DNA from: Prevotellaceae bacterium UBA5903 | Lineage (GTDB): Bacteria > Bacteroidota > Bacteroidia > Bacteroidales > Bacteroidaceae | Direction: 5' to 3' | Length of the DNA: 6,104 nt | Assembly: GCA_002431845.1 (NCBI GenBank) | Contig: DJEH01000068.1 | Coordinates: 1-6,104 of the forward strand | Shown here: piece by piece, positions 1 through 6,063 of the stretch | How positions within the stretch are numbered: the stretch's first letter is position 1 | How the letters are laid out: every line of letters begins with the position of its first letter | Notes under the pieces: generated by a model | Told to the model about the DNA's origin: nothing | The model's input: the letters and a program-made list of their open reading frames with translations, nothing else | Database searches by the model: none | Translations under genes and position numbers: made by a program

Positions 1-1
1 G

Positions 2-74
2 AGCGGAAAACGAGACTCGAACTCGCGACCCCAACCTTGGCAAGGTTGTGCTCTACCAACTGAGCTATTTCCGC
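2..74 (-). tRNA. tRNA-Gly, anticodon GCC
   Basis: The minus strand from 74 folds into a complete cloverleaf. The acceptor stem is GCGGAAA paired with TTTCCGC. The D arm is GCTC-AGTTGGTA-GAGC. The anticodon stem is CAACC/GGTTG around the loop TTGCCAA. A 5-nt variable loop (GGGTC) follows, then a T arm GCGAG-TTCGAGT-CTCGT that contains the invariant TTCGA. The anticodon GCC (plus-strand positions 39-41) reads GGC and GGU glycine codons. The discriminator base is U at position 2. Base 1 reads C on the minus strand, so an encoded CCA tail may continue past the window edge; this cannot be decided here. The gene lies downstream of the MFS gene on the same strand but has its own strong promoter, so it is probably transcribed separately, perhaps with further genes beyond the left edge. 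Confidence 0.96.
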
Positions 75-80
75 GTTTAT

Positions 81-117
81 CTTTGCACTCCCTTTCTGTC
101 GGATTGCGAGTGCAAAG
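81..117. repeat. Perfect 10-bp inverted repeat over the tRNA promoter and leader
   Basis: CTTTGCACTC (81-90) and GAGTGCAAAG (108-117) are exact reverse complements separated by 17 nt. The promoter-proximal arm shares five bases with the tRNA -7 element (113-117 within 113-120) and would contain or adjoin the transcription start. The other arm lies in the leader just ahead of the mature tRNA. Because the start site probably falls inside the first arm, the full hairpin may not form in the RNA, and the repeat may act at the DNA level or may reflect a repeated start-site motif. There is no U-tract after either arm, so it is not a convincing terminator for the MFS gene. Confidence 0.6.
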
Positions 118-144
118 GTAGGGGTTTATTTCTAAACTACCAAA
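113..144 (-). promoter_or_regulatory. Bacteroidetes-type promoter for tRNA-Gly
   Basis: On the minus strand, TTTG (144-141) is followed by exactly 20 nt and then TACCTTTG (120-113). This matches the Bacteroidetes primary sigma factor pattern of a TTTG -33 element and a TAnnTTTG -7 element. Transcription would start a few bases after 113, giving a leader of roughly 30-35 nt that RNase P would remove before the tRNA 5' end at 74. It is the only promoter in the window with both elements perfect. The -33 element falls just after the MFS stop codon (164-162), so the promoter does not overlap coding sequence. Confidence 0.75.
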
Positions 145-161
145 CTATTTTGAAAATATTT

Positions 162-1361
162 TCATCTTTTTTTCAAAAAAAATGCATAGGCAAGCACATT
201 TGCAAAGCCAACAAGAGGAATTATAAAGGCTACTGAGATGTTTGACGAATCGGCCACAAGTCCCATAAACAAAGGGCCTATGGCTCCTCCAACAGGGGTC
301 ATCATAAGCAACGAAGAGGCCCGTTTGGTTAATGGTCCTAAATCTTTTAACGAGAGTGCAAAAATTGTAGGAAACATGATACTTTCGAATACATAAGTTA
401 GGATAAGCGCAGCAATTGATATTGCACCCATGCCTAAAATTACTACGAAAGTGGTGAAAAAAGTTCCAATGGCGCATATACGTAACACTTTTTCGCTACC
501 CACATATTGCATGATAGAACTGCCCACTACTCTGCCAAGCATAAACAATCCTAAACCTGCAAATGAGAGTACGATGCTTGCATCGCGAGGGGAGAGCCAC
601 CCTGTATCGCTTACATAGTTAATAAAAAAGCTATTGATAGATATTTCTGAAACCTCATAACTTAGCAATGCAAACAAGCCAAACATAAAGACTTTGTTCT
701 TTACAAGACTTTTCAAAGCATTATCGCCAGATTGTAATGTTTGGTTATTTTCATCATTTTGCTGTATTTCTGGTAAACGTACTCGACTGAATACCATTGC
801 CACACACAACGCCACCACAGCCATAACAATGTAGGGCAAGGCTATACTCTGCTGTGTTGCATTTTCTGAAAACAGCAATAATCCACCAAAAAGCGGGCCA
901 CACACGCATCCTAAGCCATTAAATGCTTGGGCTAAGTTAAGACGCGATGCCGCTGTTTCGCTATCGCCTAACTCTGTGACATAAGGGTTGGCGGCTGTTT
1001 CGAGGAATACCAAGCCACATGCTATGATGAAGAGCGATAACAAAAAGAACTCAAACGACATCATCTGTGCTCCTGGCCAAAACATCAAGGCTCCTATGCC
1101 ATATAAGCATAAACCAGTAACGACTCCTCGGCGATATCCCTTACGATCGATGATGATGCCTGCTGGGATAGCCATGACAAAATAGCCTAAATAAAACATT
1201 ACTTGCACCATTGATGAATGGGCATGTGTCATACCTGGTAGCACTTGTTGAAAATGCTTGTTGAGCACATCTAAGATGGAATGTGCCGCTCCCCACATGA
1301 AGAAGAGAGAAGAAATAAGGATAAATGGTAGTATATACTGCTTTTTTACTAAAGCCTTCAT
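162..1361 (-). CDS. MFS transporter of the fucose/glucose-galactose permease (FucP/GluP) type
   Basis: A 399-residue inner-membrane secondary transporter with the hydrophobic profile of about 12 membrane segments, probably a proton- or cation-coupled sugar importer. It resembles E. coli FucP over its whole length. Matching parts include FFMWG and D31 in the first segment (FucP Asp46); the block LETAANPYVT from residue 120, with E121 at FucP Glu135; LNLAQAFNGLG at 141-151; a central polar loop at about 193-223; EVSEISINSFF at 236-246; and FPTIFALSLKDLG at 330-342. FucP is about 438 residues, so this is a somewhat short member, and the residues aligned to FucP Asn42-Asn43 are H27-S28. The sugar therefore cannot be assigned. 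The start is the first ATG of the frame and gives a sensible N-terminus; no Shine-Dalgarno is visible. The hflX stop lies 91 nt upstream with a hairpin between. No sugar-catabolism genes are adjacent. Confidence 0.9.
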   Translation of the reverse strand: MKALVKKQYILPFILISSLFFMWGAAHSILDVLNKHFQQVLPGMTHAHSSMVQVMFYLGYFVMAIPAGIIIDRKGYRRGVVTGLCLYGIGALMFWPGAQMMSFEFFLLSLFIIACGLVFLETAANPYVTELGDSETAASRLNLAQAFNGLGCVCGPLFGGLLLFSENATQQSIALPYIVMAVVALCVAMVFSRVRLPEIQQNDENNQTLQSGDNALKSLVKNKVFMFGLFALLSYEVSEISINSFFINYVSDTGWLSPRDASIVLSFAGLGLFMLGRVVGSSIMQYVGSEKVLRICAIGTFFTTFVVILGMGAISIAALILTYVFESIMFPTIFALSLKDLGPLTKRASSLLMMTPVGGAIGPLFMGLVADSSNISVAFIIPLVGFANVLAYAFFLKKR

Positions 1362-1388
1362 TGTTTATGGTTAAATTTGATGTATGAA

Positions 1389-1420
1389 GTAGGTGTTTGG
1401 CATTTATTCCAAACACCTAC
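1389..1420 (-). terminator. Hairpin between hflX and MFS gene; possible terminator or attenuator
   Basis: GTAGGTGTTTGG (1389-1400) and CCAAACACCTAC (1409-1420) form a perfect 12-bp stem, six pairs being G-C, with an 8-nt loop. In the direction of transcription the stem begins 32 nt after the hflX stop and ends 27 nt before the MFS start codon. The bases after it are TTCATACATC, so there is no proper U-tract. Bacteroidetes terminators are often weak in this respect, so termination of the hflX transcript is the simplest reading. An attenuator or RNA-stabilising structure for a shared transcript is the alternative. I see no convincing promoter between the hairpin and the MFS gene. Confidence 0.55.
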
Positions 1421-1452
1421 ATTGTTATATCCACTAAAAATACATAGAGGTT

Positions 1453-2706
1453 TTATTCCTCATAATGTTCAAACAAGAAATCATTGTATGGATATTTCTG
1501 CACATGCAATTGTTTAACACGTGTATAAAGCAATTGCTTAAGCTCCTCTATGTTTTGACGCTCACGTGCAGAAATAAATATGCAATCTTCACCCATTTTG
1601 GCCATCCAAGTTTTTTTCAAATCCTCAAGCGATACGTTTTCTTTGGTAGCGGGTGTTAAGTCATCTGGATCTTTTTCAATCCATTTGTAAGCATCCATCT
1701 TGTTAAAGATTAGCAACTGAGGCTTTTCGGAGCATCCTAAGTCGCACAAGGTTTTATTGACTACATCTATCTGTTCCATAAAGTCGGGATGTGAAACATC
1801 AACTACATGTACCAATAAATCGGCTTCTCTTACCTCATCAAGTGTGCTCTTAAACGACTCAACAAGGTCGGTTGGCAATTTGCGGATGAAACCTACTGTA
1901 TCAGCCAATAAGAAAGGTAGATTGTCTATAATCACTTTGCGCACTGTGGTATCGAGCGTAGCAAAAAGTTTATTCTCTGCAAAAACTTCGGCTTTTGCCA
2001 AAAGGTTAATCAATGTTGATTTGCCCACATTGGTATATCCCACCAAAGCAACACGTATCAGTCTACCACGATTTTTGCGCTGTGTAGTTTTTTGCCTATC
2101 AATGTTGGCAAGTCGCTGCTTGAGTAAAGACATTCGGTTAAGGATGATACGACGGTCCATTTCAAGCTGAGTTTCACCAGGACCACGAAGTCCTACGGAA
2201 CCTTTTCCACCACCCGAACCAGAACCGCCACCTTGTCGCTCAAGGTGTGTCCATAGACGTTGCAAACGGGGAAGCATGTAGCGATATTGTGCCAATTCGA
2301 CTTGTGTCTTTGCATTTGCCGTTTGCGCACGCATGGCAAATATATCAAGAATAAGATTTGTGCGGTCTAATATTTTAACACCTAAAGCACGCTCTATGTT
2401 ACGCAATTGCTTGGCTGATAATTCGTCATCAAATATCACCATGCCAATTTCTCGCTCTGCGTCTTCTTCAGCATCAATATAAGCACGTATTTCCTCCAAC
2501 TTACCTTTACCGACATAACTTACTGCCGATGGACCATCCATCTTCTGAGTAAATCGCTTAACAGTTACAGCACCTGCTGTTTCTGCCAAAAATTCCAACT
2601 CATCAAGGTACTCGTTGGTTTTTCGCTCATTTTGTGTTTTTGTAACCAAACCTACTAATATGGCAGTTTCGGCTTTTATTTCTTCTGTTTGTATAAATCC
2701 TTGCAT
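1453..2706 (-). CDS. hflX: GTPase HflX (ribosome-associated)
   Basis: A 417-residue cytoplasmic GTPase, close to the E. coli length of about 426. Family knowledge: HflX binds the 50S subunit and splits stalled or hibernating ribosomes, especially under heat stress. The N-terminal HflX domain (about 1-155) contains VGKGKLEEI and DDELSAKQLRNIE. A glycine-rich stretch follows (159-177) and leads into GETQLEMDRR and a helical linker (about 183-210). The G domain starts near 216: G1 is GYTNVGKS (223-230), the G2 threonine lies in FATLDTT (248-254), G3 is DTVG (269-272), G4 is NKMD (335-338), and G5 is SAR (379-381). All nucleotide-binding motifs are intact. A short acidic run (about 79-86, EEDAERE) may be a small lineage insertion. 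The start is supported by the family-like N-terminus and a -7 element just upstream; another ATG 5 nt upstream is out of frame. Confidence 0.97.
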   Translation of the reverse strand: MQGFIQTEEIKAETAILVGLVTKTQNERKTNEYLDELEFLAETAGAVTVKRFTQKMDGPSAVSYVGKGKLEEIRAYIDAEEDAEREIGMVIFDDELSAKQLRNIERALGVKILDRTNLILDIFAMRAQTANAKTQVELAQYRYMLPRLQRLWTHLERQGGGSGSGGGKGSVGLRGPGETQLEMDRRIILNRMSLLKQRLANIDRQKTTQRKNRGRLIRVALVGYTNVGKSTLINLLAKAEVFAENKLFATLDTTVRKVIIDNLPFLLADTVGFIRKLPTDLVESFKSTLDEVREADLLVHVVDVSHPDFMEQIDVVNKTLCDLGCSEKPQLLIFNKMDAYKWIEKDPDDLTPATKENVSLEDLKKTWMAKMGEDCIFISARERQNIEELKQLLYTRVKQLHVQKYPYNDFLFEHYEE

Positions 2707-2725
2707 ATCATTATTTTTATAAGTA

Positions 2726-2733
2726 CAAAATTA
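2726..2733 (-). promoter_or_regulatory. Probable hflX promoter, -7 element TAATTTTG
   Basis: In the 69-nt gap between the permease stop and the hflX start, the minus strand carries TAATTTTG, a perfect match to TAnnTTTG. It ends 19 nt before the ATG, which would give a leader of about 10-15 nt. No TTTG lies at the expected distance of about 19-21 nt upstream; the nearest is 34 nt away. The assignment therefore rests on one element. If real, hflX is transcribed independently of the importer genes. Confidence 0.5.
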
Positions 2734-2746
2734 GCGCATTTTGCGC
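2734..2746. repeat. Small inverted repeat abutting the hflX -7 element
   Basis: The plus strand reads GCGCA-TTT-TGCGC, a perfect 5-bp inverted repeat with a 3-nt centre. On the minus strand it also contains two direct copies of ATGCGC. It directly adjoins the TAATTTTG element, in the spacer where a repressor or activator could bind. It is short enough to be coincidence. Confidence 0.35.
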
Positions 2747-2764
2747 ATTCTATGCCACTATATT

Positions 2765-2789
2765 AGCCAAATATGCTATTGCTTTGGCT
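2765..2789 (-). terminator. Weak hairpin across the permease stop codon
   Basis: AGCCAAA (2765-2771) and TTTGGCT (2783-2789) are exact reverse complements with an 11-nt loop, and the permease stop codon (2778-2776) lies in the loop. This could mark the 3' end of the importer transcript ahead of the separate hflX promoter. The stem has only 7 pairs and no U-tract follows, so it is weak support for termination. Confidence 0.25.
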
Positions 2790-3807
2790 TTAATAGAATA
2801 TAAAAAACTATGGGCACTCCCATTAAAGGAGTAATAGCAGCTAAAGGCAGTGTACCACGTTCTCCAGGAAGATGCGACACTATAAGCGAAAGTAAAGCTA
2901 CATTTGCGCCTATGAGCATACAGGCTGGTAACAAATACTTATGGTTCGCTGTTGAAAAAAGTATACGAGCTATGTGCGGCACTGCTAATCCAACAAACGA
3001 GATAGGACCACACATTGCAGTTATAGTTGCCGTTAGCACTCCCGTTATGAGCAACGAAAGCGTACGTACCTTACGCACGTTTACACCCAAGTTCGTGGCA
3101 TAATCCATTCCTAAAAGCATCGCATTCAATGGCGTTGCCATCCATAATAGCATAAGCATTGGTAGTATTGTTAAAACTATTATTAATGGCAAACGTTGCA
3201 AAGAGATTCCCGAAAAATCACCTAAACTCCACACCACAAATGAACGTAAACCATCGGCTGATGCATAAAAACTTAGCAACGATATAATAGCTGATATGAC
3301 AAAGCTAAGCATCACACCTGCTATCAAAAGGGCCAAGTTACCATGTAACAACCTACTACATGCCACAAGCAATGTGTTCACCACACTTGCTCCCAAAAAT
3401 GCAGCAGCAATCGTTAGGACAATGCCCGATAATGTATTATCTCCTATTGTCCAACTCCCTCCCAAAACAAGCAAAGCTATAGCAACTCCAAGCGACGCAC
3501 CACTATTAATACCCAATAATGATGGATCTGCCAAAGGGTTTTCAAAAAGTGTTTGCATAAGCAAACCACTTACAGCTAAAGCTGAACCTGCACAAATTGC
3601 TGTTACCATTTGTGGAAAACGCAACTCTGCTATGATAAAGTGCGTTTCTTCGTTTCCATTGCCACATATAGTATCTATAATCTCGTTTAAAGGGATATTC
3701 ACACTACCCACACATAGCGACACTATAGCAAGCAACAATAAAAACAATGCCAGTATGACAATATTAAGATGCGATTTTGTATAATCGTTTAAAGAACTTT
3801 TAGGCAT
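2776..3807 (-). CDS. FecCD/BtuC-family ABC transporter permease
   Basis: A 343-residue integral inner-membrane protein with the length and hydrophobicity of the 10-segment permeases that import iron-siderophores, heme or cobalamin as homodimers. Family landmarks in order are: a short polar N-terminus, then a first membrane segment (about 14-36); LRFPQ (62-66, usually LRLPR); GLLMQTLFENPLADPSLLG (81-99); the coupling-region motif GPISFVGLAVPHIAR (267-281); and a C-terminal segment GTLPLAAITPLMGVPIVFYILL (318-339). All are intact, so the gene looks functional. The start codon lies 14 nt after the stop of the substrate-binding lipoprotein gene, with no Shine-Dalgarno, which fits co-transcription. 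The substrate cannot be read from sequence alone. FENPLADP resembles BtuC, but similar forms occur in Bacteroidetes heme and siderophore permeases. The ATPase gene that usually follows is absent; hflX comes next. Confidence 0.94.
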   Translation of the reverse strand: MPKSSLNDYTKSHLNIVILALFLLLLAIVSLCVGSVNIPLNEIIDTICGNGNEETHFIIAELRFPQMVTAICAGSALAVSGLLMQTLFENPLADPSLLGINSGASLGVAIALLVLGGSWTIGDNTLSGIVLTIAAAFLGASVVNTLLVACSRLLHGNLALLIAGVMLSFVISAIISLLSFYASADGLRSFVVWSLGDFSGISLQRLPLIIVLTILPMLMLLWMATPLNAMLLGMDYATNLGVNVRKVRTLSLLITGVLTATITAMCGPISFVGLAVPHIARILFSTANHKYLLPACMLIGANVALLSLIVSHLPGERGTLPLAAITPLMGVPIVFYILLKPKQ

Positions 3808-3821
3808 GGCTATTTTAGCTC

Positions 3822-4967
3822 TTATTTCATAGGTATATAATAATCATCTGATGAAGACACTACATCAGGATGAAATATATGTATTAAATTCTTTAGTAAT
3901 CGTTCTGGGTGAAAAGGAACTTCTTCATAAAAAGCAGTTTTCATTGTGTTACATGCCCATATACGATGCTTCTTCCATGCTTTCACTTGTGTATAAGGTA
4001 AATAATCTTGTTGCATTTGCTTATAAGTTAAGTTGTCTGATTGACCATACTTAACAAGCCAAATGTCAGCCTTACTTCCACGCATCAACACGTTCTCTAT
4101 ACCGAGAGGTAAACTTCCACTATCCTTATTATCTGCCCATAAATACCTCGCGCCTGCATCATTTATAAACTGCCCCATCGTGCTTTTACCACCTGGCTGA
4201 TACCAAATATTGCCTGTACGAAGATCACACATTACGCTTGGACATTTATCTCTCCCTTTCTTCACCATATCCTTTAGCAATAGATAGTTTTTCTCTACAC
4301 TATCAAATAGAGAATCTGCGCTTGCAGCTTTGCCAAACAATCTGCCATAAAAGCGCATCCATTCTGCTCGTCCCAAAGGAGACGTTTCCATATAATCAGC
4401 GCATTGTACTAAAGTAAGTTTACTCTTATTAAATGCGCTATAATCTGCATTTTCAAATGGAGAAACAAAAACCGCGTCACATTGAACATACTTCATTAAT
4501 TCAAGATTAGGCGACATACTTGTTCCCATATTTTTTATATCCTTATGCAGTCGTAAATAGTTCTTTATTTTTGTACTTACTACATAAGCTGTGTCTGTAA
4601 CACCTGCTATATACTGCTCTGTTCCTAAATCTAACATAAGCGACATGTGCACTGCAGATGTAAGGGTTGAACGCTCTATAGGGGTTCGTACCACCTCGCC
4701 ATGCGGCATATTCAGTGGCAAGCTTTGCGATTTTGGAACAAGTACATAACTAGCCATCGTACGCTGCTTATGCCAAGGGTCTGCAACCTTCACTATCGTA
4801 AAGCTATCAGCCTCCTCTATTGATAGTAGCGAAGCATAATGCATTTTTAAAGTTGCGCTGCTATTACCAACTTTATCTGATACACACGATACCAAGCATA
4901 CTACACAGCATAGCACACAGCATATCGTTAAAACAAACTTCCTTATCATATACGCTTTCAGCAACAT
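3822..4967 (-). CDS. ABC transporter substrate-binding lipoprotein (FecB/BtuF type)
   Basis: A 381-residue periplasmic binding protein of the helical-backbone (TroA/BtuF) class, expected to hand an iron chelate, heme or cobalamin to the adjacent permease. The N-terminus is a lipoprotein signal peptide: basic residues, a hydrophobic core, then the lipobox LVSC with C28 as the lipidated cysteine. The mature domain carries segments typical of Bacteroidetes members: ETSPLGRAEW (194-203), whose glutamates are candidates for docking to permease arginines; GNIWYQPGGKSTMGQ (252-266); LPLGIENVL (286-294); DIWLVKY (301-307); and HPERLLKNLIHIFHPDV (353-369). The start used is 6 nt after the asparaginase stop. 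M7 (4949) is an equally good start and gives a more conventional signal peptide beginning MIRKFVL. The signal peptide holds six cysteines between residues 16 and 28, which is unusual. No cobalamin riboswitch is visible upstream of the operon within the window. Confidence 0.9.
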   Translation of the reverse strand: MLLKAYMIRKFVLTICCVLCCVVCLVSCVSDKVGNSSATLKMHYASLLSIEEADSFTIVKVADPWHKQRTMASYVLVPKSQSLPLNMPHGEVVRTPIERSTLTSAVHMSLMLDLGTEQYIAGVTDTAYVVSTKIKNYLRLHKDIKNMGTSMSPNLELMKYVQCDAVFVSPFENADYSAFNKSKLTLVQCADYMETSPLGRAEWMRFYGRLFGKAASADSLFDSVEKNYLLLKDMVKKGRDKCPSVMCDLRTGNIWYQPGGKSTMGQFINDAGARYLWADNKDSGSLPLGIENVLMRGSKADIWLVKYGQSDNLTYKQMQQDYLPYTQVKAWKKHRIWACNTMKTAFYEEVPFHPERLLKNLIHIFHPDVVSSSDDYYIPMK

Positions 4968-4973
4968 ACACTT

Positions 4974-6014
4974 TTACAATGTTATTTCACCAGCAATACT
5001 CGTGTTCATAAACCTTACAATTTTTTCAGTTGAATAGCCATGACCAAGTAAAAACATCAACTTCGTTATCATGCTTTCTACTGTTGAGTCGTATCCATTA
5101 ATTACACCTGCTTGCAAAAGTTGAAGGCCTGTTTCATAGAGATGCATCTCCACTGTACCTTTAAAACATTGGGTAATATTCACAACAATCACACCATTGT
5201 TTATCAAACGACGAATACTATCAACAAACCAAGGTTTCTGAGGAGCATTACCAGCTCCAAAAGTTTTTAACACCACAGCACGCAAACCATTGACACGAAA
5301 CATTGCATCAATAACTTCTTTCCTTATACCAGGAAAAAGTGTAAGAACCATAACATTCGTATCAAGCAAATAATGTGGTTCAAAAATTTTTCCTGGTTGA
5401 GGATGCCTAATCAGATGCTTTTCATATTTGATGTGTATGCCTGCATGAGCCAACGAAGGTAAATTAAACGAACGAAAAGCATTAAAACCTTCTGAGTTTA
5501 TCTTCGTTGTACGATTTCCACGCATCAATCTGCTTTCAAAGAATATACATACCTCAGGCACCATAGGATGCCCATCTTGATCGCGAGCTGCTGCAATCTC
5601 TATACTTGTTAGCAAGTTCTCTTTACCATCAGTACGTAGCTGTCCGATAGGAAGTTGTGAACCAGTAATAATCACGGGCTTACCTATATTTTCAAGCATA
5701 AAACTTAATGCAGAAGCTGTATAAGCCATTGTATCCGTTCCATGTAAAAGTACAAAACCATCATAATCATTATAATGATCCGCAATTATATGCACCATTT
5801 TCACCCAATAACGTGGCTCCATGTCGCTTGAATCAATAGGAGGATCAAATGCTAAAGCATCAATATTATAATGAAATTGTTTGAGTTCTGGAACATAGTG
5901 TTTGAAATGCTCAAAGTCAAAATTTTCGAGCGCACCAGTTTCAGGGTTTTCAATCATTCCGATTGTTCCACCTGTATAAATAATCAGTATGTGTGGTGTA
6001 TGGGCATTTATCAT
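4974..6014 (-). CDS. ansA: Type I (cytoplasmic) L-asparaginase
   Basis: A 346-residue enzyme that hydrolyses L-asparagine to L-aspartate and ammonia. It lacks a signal peptide and aligns closely with E. coli AnsA (338 residues), so it is cytoplasmic. The nucleophile motif is TGGTIGM (14-20), with T14 the likely nucleophile. Substrate-binding DSSDM lies at 61-65. The second triad is HGTDTMAYTASA (91-102) with T93 and D94, and the catalytic lysine is K171 in GNRTTK. GSQLPIGQLRTDGKENL (118-134) and the C-terminal VESMITKLMFLL (312-323) are family-conserved. T170 and C283 (in TQCFKGTVEM) match the E. coli AnsA residues Thr162 and Cys273 of the allosteric asparagine site, suggesting the enzyme is also activated by its substrate. 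The start matches the E. coli N-terminus in spacing to the first threonine. It appears to head an operon with the importer genes, ending 6 nt before the next start. Confidence 0.95.
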   Translation of the reverse strand: MINAHTPHILIIYTGGTIGMIENPETGALENFDFEHFKHYVPELKQFHYNIDALAFDPPIDSSDMEPRYWVKMVHIIADHYNDYDGFVLLHGTDTMAYTASALSFMLENIGKPVIITGSQLPIGQLRTDGKENLLTSIEIAAARDQDGHPMVPEVCIFFESRLMRGNRTTKINSEGFNAFRSFNLPSLAHAGIHIKYEKHLIRHPQPGKIFEPHYLLDTNVMVLTLFPGIRKEVIDAMFRVNGLRAVVLKTFGAGNAPQKPWFVDSIRRLINNGVIVVNITQCFKGTVEMHLYETGLQLLQAGVINGYDSTVESMITKLMFLLGHGYSTEKIVRFMNTSIAGEITL

Positions 6015-6032
6015 GTTGCAAAACTACTAAAA

Positions 6033-6063
6033 AAACTTTATACATCTAATTGACGCAAGCAAA
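6033..6063 (-). promoter_or_regulatory. Candidate promoter for the ansA operon
   Basis: On the minus strand TTTG (6063-6060) is followed by 19 nt and then TAAAGTTT (6040-6033). The spacing is right for a Bacteroidetes promoter, but the -7 element matches only 4 of the 6 fixed bases of TAnnTTTG. It would give a leader of about 10-15 nt. A perfect TAnnTTTG (TAGTTTTG, 6026-6019) lies closer to the gene but has no TTTG partner at the right distance and would place the start at or in the ATG. The remaining sequence to the right edge (6064-6104) holds nothing else I can assign. Confidence 0.35.

Noticed and set aside
81..117. The tRNA-proximal inverted repeat as a Rho-independent terminator for the MFS gene.
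   Set aside because: There is no U-tract after the second arm in either direction, the loop is 17 nt, and one arm overlaps a well-matched promoter element.
151..164. A perfect 14-bp palindrome (TGAAAATATTTTCA) over the MFS stop codon, considered as a terminator.
   Set aside because: It has almost no G-C pairs and no loop sequence to speak of, so it would be too weak to terminate, and palindromes of this kind arise readily in AT-rich sequence.
145..477. Minus-strand frames overlapping the MFS gene (145-477 and 1141-1416).
   Set aside because: They are alternative-frame shadows of the transporter. The transporter frame is intact and aligned to its family through these parts, so no frameshift is implied.
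1757..2170. A 137-codon plus-strand open frame inside hflX, and a 162-codon one inside the permease gene (3296-3784).
   Set aside because: Both lie antisense to intact, clearly recognised genes, show no recognisable domain or sensible composition, and have no promoter of their own.
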